Of a stretch of 64,000 bases of DNA, positions 57,467 to 64,000 are shown in pieces. The notes under the pieces were generated by a model, which saw only the letters and a list, made by a program, of their open reading frames with translations, was not told the DNA's origin and searched no databases. The stretch comes from Pseudomonadota bacterium (lineage in GTDB: Bacteria > Desulfobacterota > Binatia > Binatales > Binataceae), in contig JAJPKP010000007.1 of assembly GCA_021323675.1 (NCBI GenBank), forward strand, positions 1-64,000, written 5' to 3'. Every line of letters begins with the position of its first letter. The first letter of the stretch is position 1. The translations under genes and the position numbers were made by a program.

Positions 57467-58882
57467 TTGGAAGCACGCGACCGCCGTCTTCCCGATTGGT
57501 TCATTCGAATCCGAACCGGTCAAGTTCGATTGCCGCGATTTCAGCGCTTCGAGGCGTGGAGCCATGATCGAGTCGCCGCTTTGCTTGAGACGGTGTTAAG
57601 GGGTTTGCCCGCTGGGGCTGCATTGATCCTTGAGGTCGGTGATAAAGAACCGTTTAGAAGCCGCTCCATTGTAGGGGCGCCGCAGCCAACTGAAAGGGTC
57701 ACGGAGCATCTCCTGGATGGCCAGCAAAGGATAACCGCGTTGTGGCGGAGCATGCACGATAACTATGAGGATCGAACCTATTTTGCCTACTTCGAGCCCG
57801 ACGAGGAACACGACGGAGCGGTGATTCCTAAGGTCTATGGACAGCCACGCTGGTGGCGGAACGGAACGCGCTATCCTGTCTGGGCGGACGATCCAGTAAA
57901 GATTGACGCGAAAGGATACGTCCCCGTGAGTCTGCTAAGGCCTAGCGATTTTGACAAGGACATTACTGCTTGGTGCAAAACGGCGCTGGCAGGTAATGCC
58001 GAGGCGGTCCTCGATCTCAAGGACAGGATTAACGACCTTCGGAAGCGAGTCAGTGAGTTCAATCTGCCGTTTCTTTCTCTGCCGATTGGTACGGCTAGAG
58101 ACGTGGCGCTCGACGTGTTCATCAAAATGAACACGAGCGCAGTTCCTCTCAGCGCGTTCGATATCGTCGTGGCGCAGGTCGAAGATGCCACGGGTCGATC
58201 ACTGCACGAATTGGTAGGGTCTCTTAGAGCCAAAGCGCCGCAAGCAGATGCCTATGGCGACGCGTCCGATTTCATGTTGCGAGTGGCCGCGATGCGCGGC
58301 GATCGTCCGCCGACTCAAGCGAGCTTCTTGCGACTTGACTTCGACAGGCTGGTTGCTGATTGGGAGAAGATTGTAGATGGCATCAGCTTTGCCACCGATT
58401 TGCTCGACCAAGAGCGCATTTACGATGCCGAAAGACTGCCGACAGATATCGTAATTCCGGTCCTCTCTGCCCTTAAAGATGATGTTCCCCCGGCATTGGA
58501 CGAGCGCGGTAACGTGCTGACACTTCTCAGGCGTTACATCTGGCGTGCTTTCCTCACGCGTAGATACGAAAGCTCCGCCGGGACGCGCTCTTTGCAGGAC
58601 TTGCGCGGCCTTCGAAGCGCGATCAAGGGGAACTCTGACCCAAAGGGAATACCGATCTTTGATGAAAGCGAGTTTCCGCTGCCGACTATAGACGAGATAA
58701 AGAGAGCCCGCTGGCCTAAAACGCGGGACATACTGGCGCGAGGAATCTCGGCCATTTCCCTTCGCGAAGGTGCGCTCGACTTGGCAGACGGTACGCCCGC
58801 AAATCGAACCGCCTTGCCGCATCGAGACTCCAGGGCTGCTGGCCTCGAGGCTAACAATGATGAAATCTCTGGCCCCATCTAG
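57467..58882 (+). CDS. DUF262 protein with C-terminal HNH part missing
   Basis: This 471-residue protein starts at TTG (57467) after AGAGGAG. The ParB-like DUF262 domain shows LPRFQRFEAW (22-31) and DGQQRITAL (84-92), plus FIKMNTSAVPLSAFDI later. In related proteins the C-terminus carries a DUF1524-like HNH after a stretch like GTPxxRxxLPxR. Here that stretch (ADGTPANRTALPHR) is followed by only about 20 unrelated residues and a stop. The nuclease part is therefore truncated or frameshifted. Confidence 0.75.
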   Translation: MEARDRRLPDWFIRIRTGQVRLPRFQRFEAWSHDRVAALLETVLRGLPAGAALILEVGDKEPFRSRSIVGAPQPTERVTEHLLDGQQRITALWRSMHDNYEDRTYFAYFEPDEEHDGAVIPKVYGQPRWWRNGTRYPVWADDPVKIDAKGYVPVSLLRPSDFDKDITAWCKTALAGNAEAVLDLKDRINDLRKRVSEFNLPFLSLPIGTARDVALDVFIKMNTSAVPLSAFDIVVAQVEDATGRSLHELVGSLRAKAPQADAYGDASDFMLRVAAMRGDRPPTQASFLRLDFDRLVADWEKIVDGISFATDLLDQERIYDAERLPTDIVIPVLSALKDDVPPALDERGNVLTLLRRYIWRAFLTRRYESSAGTRSLQDLRGLRSAIKGNSDPKGIPIFDESEFPLPTIDEIKRARWPKTRDILARGISAISLREGALDLADGTPANRTALPHRDSRAAGLEANNDEISGPI

Positions 58883-59042
58883 AGGCGTTCCGCTGGGAAC
58901 GACGTGGCACGATGGCGTTACTGTTGTGCCTTCTATTGCGAACTGAGCGCCAGCGCCAGCCAACCTAAGAGCCTGCGACATGCTACGGCTCCAACGTCAA
59001 TGCCTGTGTCGACGCCCCCATTGACTGTTCCTGCTGTGTCAG

Positions 59043-59072
59043 TGCATTGTTCGTGCATCGTCGTACGATGCA
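59043..59072. promoter_or_regulatory. Three-half-site operator over the RHH gene start
   Basis: TGCATTGT (59043), TGCATCGT (59054) and the inverse ACGATGCA (59065) start exactly 11 bp apart. The last two form a 19-bp dyad with a 3-bp spacer, overlapping the ATG at 59068. A TTGACT at 59021 with CATTGT 18 bp on could be the promoter. RHH repressors bind such arrays. Confidence 0.65.
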
Positions 59073-59313
59073 AGGCACACTGACCATCCGAATAGACGCG
59101 ACGCTGAAGCAAAAGGCCGAGGAGAAAGCCGCCGCAGAGGACGAGACCCTTTCGCAAGTGGTGCGGCGCGCTCTTCGAGAATACGTGTCCCCGCGCCATC
59201 CCTCATCTGCCCCCCGCGGACAAAGTGCGCTCAAGTCGCAAACACGCATAACGCCGAAAAGCCGCAAGTGCCATAGCACCCGCATGGTCAAAGGGAGGAA
59301 ACCGGAACAATGA
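59068..59313 (+). CDS. Ribbon-helix-helix regulator
   Basis: This 81-residue protein has an N-terminal RHH motif: strand GTLTIRID, then helices LKQKAEEKAAAE and LSQVVRRALREYV. The C-terminal half is basic and probably disordered. ATG at 59068 lies inside its own operator. It overlaps the next small gene by ATGA. It may be an antitoxin-like regulator of the small gene and of the modification operon downstream. Confidence 0.75.
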   Translation: MQGTLTIRIDATLKQKAEEKAAAEDETLSQVVRRALREYVSPRHPSSAPRGQSALKSQTRITPKSRKCHSTRMVKGRKPEQ

Positions 59314-59495
59314 ACGCCAACCAGGCCCAAACACGGGAGCGATTTAGCTACAACGATTTCATCAGCCACACACTCCAACTGAGCGGACACGGCAAATGCG
59401 GAGCTTCGGAGTGGCCGTACGACGTCACACTGACCTCGAAACCCTGCTTCATGGGCGGGGGACAGGATAAATTCGCACCGTGTGGAATCTGCTAG
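59310..59495 (+). CDS. Small Cys-containing protein, possibly truncated
   Basis: This 61-residue frame starts with an ATGA overlap and a GGGAGG ribosome site, so it is translated with the RHH gene. Cys residues occur as KCG, KPCF and PCGIC at the end. The stop is TAG directly after CGIC; reading on would add DCQNVTPGH before a second stop, making C-x-x-C-x-x-C. It may be a zinc-binding protein cut by a nonsense mutation. No homology recognised. Confidence 0.45.
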   Translation: MNANQAQTRERFSYNDFISHTLQLSGHGKCGASEWPYDVTLTSKPCFMGGGQDKFAPCGIC

Positions 59496-59577
59496 GACTG
59501 CCAGAACGTGACGCCTGGGCACTAGCCCGATGCGCTGCGCCTCCTGCCATTAGAGAGCGGACGTGGATGCGAAGGGA

Positions 59578-60057
59578 ATGAACGGAGGATCGAGCAAGAC
59601 ACCTTCCTTTAGAGGTTTATTGGCGGCATCGCGGTCAAGTTCGTACGCGAAGAAGATGACCCGCAATTCCAATACCACCCACGAGCATCTGTTGCGGATT
59701 ACGCTTTGGAAGCGCGGGTTGCGCTATCGAAAGAACGTACCGACGCTTCCTGGAAAGCCCGATATCGTTTTCCACAGAGAGCGCGTGGCGGTATTTTGCG
59801 ATGGCGATTTCTGGCACGGACGGCATTGGCGGCGCCTATCGGGCAAGCTCCGCGCAGGAACCAACCCTTCCTACTGGACTGGCAAGATAAGCGCGAACCG
59901 CAGCCGTGACCGCCGCGTCACCCGACTGCTGAAAACCGAAGGGTGGACCGTCATTCGGATTTGGGAGACGGATATCCGCCGAGATCCAGAGCGAGTCGCA
60001 TGCATCGTGGAACGCCTCGTTCAAAGGAGCCGACGCGGCGACGATGCGATTCATTGA
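59578..60057 (+). CDS. vsr: Vsr-like very-short-patch repair endonuclease
   Basis: This 159-residue protein has the Vsr core RYRKNVPTLPGKPDIVF with catalytic Asp62, then AVFCDGDFWHGRHW (71-84), NRSRDRRVTRLL and GWTVIRIWETDI. The usual zinc Cys residues are not seen, and HGxFWH reads DGDFWH, so this is a variant branch. ATG at 59578 follows GAAGGGA; GTG at 59563 is less likely. It overlaps the methylase gene by 14 bp. It may repair T:G mismatches from cytosine methylation or serve as the restriction nuclease. Confidence 0.8.
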   Translation: MNGGSSKTPSFRGLLAASRSSSYAKKMTRNSNTTHEHLLRITLWKRGLRYRKNVPTLPGKPDIVFHRERVAVFCDGDFWHGRHWRRLSGKLRAGTNPSYWTGKISANRSRDRRVTRLLKTEGWTVIRIWETDIRRDPERVACIVERLVQRSRRGDDAIH

Positions 60058-61387
60058 TCTGTTTGCGGGACTTGGCGGGTTTCATGTCGGGCTCGCCAGT
60101 CTCGGACACGAGTGCGTTTTCGCGAGCGAACTGGATACTCATCTTCAAGAACTTTACGAGAAAAATTTCGGCCTGCGCCCCCACGGCGACATCCGCACCA
60201 TATCGGCCGATCTAGTGCCTTCCCATGACGTTCTGTGCGCCGGCTCACCCTGTCAGCCGTTCTCGAAGGCGGGAGGCCAGCAGGGCTTCGATTGCCCGAG
60301 ATGGGGAGATCTTTTCGGGCATGTGCTGCGCCTCCTCAAACACCACAAGCCGAAATTCCTCATCCTTGAGAATGTTCCCAATCTTGAGCGACACGATAAC
60401 GGCGACACGTGGTCTCAACTGCAGCGTGAACTGTGCGCCGCCGGCTACGAAATCAGCACCAAACATCTCTCGCCTCATCAGTACGGCGTTCCGCAGATCA
60501 GGGAGCGCGTGTTTATTGTCGGAAGCCGGTCAGGCCTGACGCATTTCGCATGGCCACAACAAGCGGACGAGGCCGATCTCTCTATAAGCTCCGTCCTCGA
60601 CAAAAATCCCGAAGACGCGAAACCCATTTCGTCGCACGCAAAGAAGTGCCTTCAGGTATGGCAGGCCTTCATCAAGGCATTTCCGAAAAAAGAGGAGTTG
60701 CCCTCGTTTCCCATCTGGTCAATGGAATTCGGGGCCACCTACCCGTTTGAAAAGGAGACGCCGCACGCGCTCGGGAGCCGAAGACTAAGGAAATATCGCG
60801 GTAGTCACGGAATCCCGCTTAGTTGGTATCCGGCGGCACTGCGAATGGACGGTCTGCCCTCGTATGCCTGCACCAAAGAGGACTCATTTCCACATTGGAA
60901 GGTGCTGTTCATCCAGCAGAATCGCGAGTTCTATAAGCGCCACAAGAAGTGGATAAAACCCTGGCTCCCGCGCATTCTCGATTTCCCCCCGAGCTTTCAA
61001 AAACTGGAATGGAACTGCAAGGGAGAAAAGCGCAACATCTGGGACTACGTGATCCAGTTCCGCGCATCCGGTGTCCGCATCAAGCGCCCGACGACCGCTC
61101 CGTCGCTGATCGCCATGACCACCACTCAGGTGCCAATCATCGGATGGGAGCGCCGGTACATGACTCCTCGCGAGTGCGCGCGCCTTCAAAGCCTTCATGA
61201 ACTGAAACATCTGCCGCACGCGCCCACCAGAGCCTTCAAGGCGCTTGGCAACGCCGTCAACAGTGAGTTGGTCCGTCTCATCGGCGCAAGCCTCCTGGCC
61301 CCACGCCCTGAGCACCGCGCCACTCTCACAGCGGGAGACTTTAATCGGCTTGGCCAGGCTGAGCCTGCAAACCATGCCGCAATCTGA
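60044..61387 (+). CDS. dcm: C5-cytosine DNA methyltransferase
   Basis: The 447 residues carry all main C5-methylase motifs in order: I DLFAGLGGFHVGL (5-17), IV GSPCQPFSKAG with catalytic Cys70, VI ENVPNL (109-114), VIII QYGVPQIRERVFIVG, and a late X-type LGNAVNSELV. The target-recognition region between VIII and X is about 200 residues. It overlaps vsr by 14 bp upstream and the GHKL ATPase gene by 14 bp downstream. It modifies a palindromic or short site of unknown sequence. Confidence 0.92.
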   Translation: MRFIDLFAGLGGFHVGLASLGHECVFASELDTHLQELYEKNFGLRPHGDIRTISADLVPSHDVLCAGSPCQPFSKAGGQQGFDCPRWGDLFGHVLRLLKHHKPKFLILENVPNLERHDNGDTWSQLQRELCAAGYEISTKHLSPHQYGVPQIRERVFIVGSRSGLTHFAWPQQADEADLSISSVLDKNPEDAKPISSHAKKCLQVWQAFIKAFPKKEELPSFPIWSMEFGATYPFEKETPHALGSRRLRKYRGSHGIPLSWYPAALRMDGLPSYACTKEDSFPHWKVLFIQQNREFYKRHKKWIKPWLPRILDFPPSFQKLEWNCKGEKRNIWDYVIQFRASGVRIKRPTTAPSLIAMTTTQVPIIGWERRYMTPRECARLQSLHELKHLPHAPTRAFKALGNAVNSELVRLIGASLLAPRPEHRATLTAGDFNRLGQAEPANHAAI

Positions 61388-62930
61388 GCAAAGGGCGACC
61401 CTTCCTCCCCGCGTCAGCATTCGTCCCGGCGTCGGGATCTTGTCCGTTCTCCGGCACCTGAATTACAAGGCGTGGTTCGCAATGGCGGAATTCGTCGATA
61501 ATTCTCTCCAGAGTTATCTGCAAAATCGCGAAAAGCTTCAGGGGCTTCACGGAAATGATCTCCGGCTGAAAGTCGAAGTCGAGATCGAGCGTTCCGACGA
61601 GGTCCGTATCAAGATAAGGGACAACGCCGCCGGCATTGCCACTGCCGACTATGCGCGCGCCTTCCGCCCGGCGGAGTTGCCCACGGACCGCAGCGGCTTC
61701 GCCGAGTTCGGCATGGGCATGAAAAGTGCCGCGTGCTGGTTCGCGCCCCGCTGGAAGGTCAGGACATCAGCCCTAGGCGAGCCCATCGAACGAACAATCT
61801 CCCTTGATATCGAAACTATCGTGCGCGATTCCATCGAAGAGCTCGACGTTGTGGAACACCCCGCTGGCGTCAACGACCACTTCACGGAGATCACGCTGAT
61901 CGATCCGTATGACAAGCTTCAGACGAAGACCGCCAGCAAGATCAAGGATCATCTCGCGAGCATCTATAGGATATTTCTGCGCGAGCAAGCGATGGAGTTG
62001 TGGTTCAACGGCGATCGATTGACTTACGAAATTCCGAAGATATTGGTCGCGCCATTCAAGAAGACGCCGAACGAGGAACCCCGGCGCTGGTATCGCGAGT
62101 TCAGTTTCGACTTCGGGCTTGGGCTGCGAGCATCCGGGTTCGCGGCGATCCGGGAAGTTGCCAGCACCTCCACAGCCGGATTTGCATTGTTCAGGCGCAA
62201 GCGGCTGATCGAGGGCAGCCTCGATGAGCCCTACCGGCCGGAATATGTTTTCGGCACGGGCAACTCCTACCGCAAGCAGCGCCTCATCGGCGAGATCCAT
62301 CTCGAAGGTTTCGAGGTCAGTCACACCAAGGACGGATTCAAGTGGGAAGATCATGAACAGCCGTTCCTTGAGCTTTTGTACGACGAGCTCGAAAAGCATG
62401 GCCTTCCTTTGCTTTCGCAGGCGGAATTGTACCGGGCGCGCGAGGCGCAGCGCGACCTTCGGGCCGAGGCCGAGAAAGCCAGTGCCCGCATTGCAGAGAC
62501 GGTTGAAAAGGAAGTCCCGCGTGTTCTCGAAGAGCAAGCCGCCGCGCGCCCGTTTCTTGAGCCTCTGCCGGCAGCGGCTCCGCCCGATCGATCGGCCAGT
62601 TCGCGGCTCATCGAAGTCGACCACCGCGGAGCGAAATGGCGCATCACGATCGAATTGGCAATGGACCCGGCCATCGAGGATTGGATTTCCATCGCCGACA
62701 AGCCGGCGGAACGCGGACAGCCTCGGGCCATCACCGTCCGTATGTCGCTCGCCCACCCATTCATGCAACAATTCTGTCGGGCGGATTCCGAGGAGATCGA
62801 GGCGCTGGCGCGCGTTGCCGCCGCGATAGGGCTTGCCGAGATAACGGCTCGCGACGCGGGCGTTCCGCAATACGGCACCATTCGCCGCAATATCAATCAG
62901 CTCTTGCGGGAGGCCCTCTCGAAACCATGA
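61374..62930 (+). CDS. MORC-like GHKL ATPase
   Basis: The protein has 518 residues. N-terminal Bergerat-fold motifs: N-box AEFVDNSLQSY (Glu39, Asp42-Asn43), G1 DNAAGI (83-88) and G2 FGMGMKSAA (112-120, with Lys117). An S5-like region may follow (about 200-330), then a charged helical part (around 370-440) and a small C-terminal domain. The FGMGxKSAA form resembles MORC/MutL-type ATPases rather than histidine kinases. The longer frame from 61245 is antisense-like to the methylase tail and rejected. A Z1 gene follows 12 bp later. Confidence 0.87.
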   Translation: MPQSEQRATLPPRVSIRPGVGILSVLRHLNYKAWFAMAEFVDNSLQSYLQNREKLQGLHGNDLRLKVEVEIERSDEVRIKIRDNAAGIATADYARAFRPAELPTDRSGFAEFGMGMKSAACWFAPRWKVRTSALGEPIERTISLDIETIVRDSIEELDVVEHPAGVNDHFTEITLIDPYDKLQTKTASKIKDHLASIYRIFLREQAMELWFNGDRLTYEIPKILVAPFKKTPNEEPRRWYREFSFDFGLGLRASGFAAIREVASTSTAGFALFRRKRLIEGSLDEPYRPEYVFGTGNSYRKQRLIGEIHLEGFEVSHTKDGFKWEDHEQPFLELLYDELEKHGLPLLSQAELYRAREAQRDLRAEAEKASARIAETVEKEVPRVLEEQAAARPFLEPLPAAAPPDRSASSRLIEVDHRGAKWRITIELAMDPAIEDWISIADKPAERGQPRAITVRMSLAHPFMQQFCRADSEEIEALARVAAAIGLAEITARDAGVPQYGTIRRNINQLLREALSKP

Positions 62931-62942
62931 CGGAGCGATTTT

Positions 62943-64000
62943 GTGCCTAACGCCGACGGCGAATTGATAACTCCCCAGGAGGAGCTTCCGCCAGGGAGCC
63001 GGTGGCTTCCCGTTCGGGGCGCTGAAGTCCGAGACCTTCTTGCTCACCTCCAGCTTGATGACCAGAGCACCGAGCGCCTGGTCTCCGAAGCGACCACCAT
63101 CCTCAGCAAGTGCCTGCCGCCTCATGGCGCCGCAGATTCGACGACCGGTCTGGTTCTGGGCTACGTTCAAAGCGGCAAAACCATGTCGTTTACGACGGTC
63201 GCCGCACTCGCCCGCGATAACGCGTTCCCGATGGTCATCGTCGTCACGGGAGTCAGCAACCCGCTGCTTGACCAGTCGACACGACGGCTTGAACAGGACC
63301 TTCGCCTTCAGGAAAACCGCAAATGGCGCCTGCTCCGCAATCCCAAGCCCATTGATCGTCATGCAATCAGCGACGTGCTCGCCGACTGGCGGGACGGGAG
63401 GCTGCCGGAACATCGCCGCAAGACTGTTCTGATCACAGTCCTTAAGCAAACAACCAACCTTCGAAACCTCATCCGCGTGCTCGAACAACTCGACCTTTCG
63501 ACATTACCCGTCCTTGTCATCGACGATGAAGCGGACCAGGCCGGACTGAATACTCGCGTCGGCCAGGCGACGCCGAGCACTACCTACCAGCGTCTCGTGG
63601 CCCTGCGGCAAAACCTGCCGCATCACGCCTACCTCCAGTATACGGCCACACCGCAAGCGCCGTTGCTTATCAACATCATCGATGTCCTGTCTCCTGAATT
63701 CGTCGAGCTCCTGACCCCCGGCCCCGACTATGTCGGAGGACAGACTTTCTTTGACGAACGACCGAACCTTGTGCGCGTCATACCGGCGAACGAGATCCCA
63801 GGCCGCAACGCGGCGCCTCAGTGCGTGCCGCCCTCGCTGATCGAAGCTTTACGCCTGTTTTTTCTAGGAGTGGCGGCCGGGTTTACGCTAGCCGAGGATC
63901 AACTCCCCCGCCGCAACCGCTCGATGCTTGTTCATCCATCGCGAGAGACTGCCGGCCACAGCCAGTACTTTCACTGGATCACGCAGATCAGGCAGCAATG
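62943..64000 (+). CDS. Z1-domain ATPase/helicase-like protein, cut by the window end
   Basis: GTG at 62943 opens a frame that stays open for 352 codons to the window end. P-loop GYVQSGKTMS (about 63159-63188) and Walker B VLVIDDEADQA (about 63510-63540) with a DDEAD box identify the Z1-type superfamily-2 ATPase, as does LQYTATPQAPLLI. It lies 12 bp after the GHKL gene. In MORC-type restriction systems Z1 ATPase and GHKL ATPase act with a cytosine methylase. The C-terminus and any later nuclease are beyond the window. Confidence 0.88.
   Translation, partial: MPNADGELITPQEELPPGSRWLPVRGAEVRDLLAHLQLDDQSTERLVSEATTILSKCLPPHGAADSTTGLVLGYVQSGKTMSFTTVAALARDNAFPMVIVVTGVSNPLLDQSTRRLEQDLRLQENRKWRLLRNPKPIDRHAISDVLADWRDGRLPEHRRKTVLITVLKQTTNLRNLIRVLEQLDLSTLPVLVIDDEADQAGLNTRVGQATPSTTYQRLVALRQNLPHHAYLQYTATPQAPLLINIIDVLSPEFVELLTPGPDYVGGQTFFDERPNLVRVIPANEIPGRNAAPQCVPPSLIEALRLFFLGVAAGFTLAEDQLPRRNRSMLVHPSRETAGHSQYFHWITQIRQQ

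Noticed and set aside
59493-59535. Programmed readthrough of TAG into DCQNVTPGH
   Set aside because: No pyrrolysine genes or readthrough signal are visible; a nonsense mutation or a natural end is simpler.

Overview
The window reads as a piece of chromosome from a high-GC, Gram-negative, probably uncultured bacterium. An outer-membrane TonB receptor, several Tat-type signal peptides and periplasmic c-type cytochromes show a double membrane. Two F420-type LLM flavin oxidoreductases, an Hdr/NarI-type iron-sulfur membrane protein, molybdenum hydroxylase subunits, diiron proteins and a selenocysteine-containing SelD would fit a Binatota/Desulfobacterota-like lineage. That placement is an inference from gene content only.

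Layout. 0-2.2 kb: the 3' part of a cobalamin riboswitch with an intrinsic terminator controls a BtuB-like receptor. 2.2-13.5 kb: DNA repair (Mpg, Mug-like), a two-subunit molybdenum hydroxylase, a MarR regulator divergent from a methyltransferase, and transport and redox genes including divergent F420-type enzymes. 13.5-16.2 kb: a ferredoxin, SCP2-like and diiron-protein operon divergent from a TetR regulator. 16.3-21.9 kb: a leftward run headed by an ECF sigma factor, with six VOC domains in three genes. 22-31 kb: dehydrogenase, PhyH oxygenase, Hdr-like protein, YchF, and selB-selD, where selD carries an in-frame UGA that splits it in naive ORF calling. 31-38 kb: sulfatase, nitroreductase, and an exported di-heme peroxidase, metallophosphoesterase and cytochrome c operon. 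38-50.6 kb: ordinary metabolic and signalling genes, including a tandem DUF4239-like duplication, a hybrid histidine kinase and an extradiol-type dioxygenase/FAH pair. 50.6-53.2 kb: gene-poor, with a PAS remnant.

At about 53.19 kb lies the 3' half of a tRNA-Thr(CGU), the expected scar of integration into a tRNA gene. From there to the window end nearly every gene looks like defence or toxin-antitoxin: a PD-(D/E)XK-like protein, an FRG-domain protein with an unknown partner, VapBC, a DUF262 protein that seems to lack its HNH end, an RHH regulator, and a MORC-type restriction-modification operon (Vsr-like nuclease, C5-cytosine methylase, GHKL ATPase, Z1 helicase-like ATPase) that runs off the end.

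The features most worth following up are the recoded SelD, the tRNA-anchored island with its MORC system and FRG pair, the three-component diiron operon, and the ECF-sigma/multi-VOC locus.
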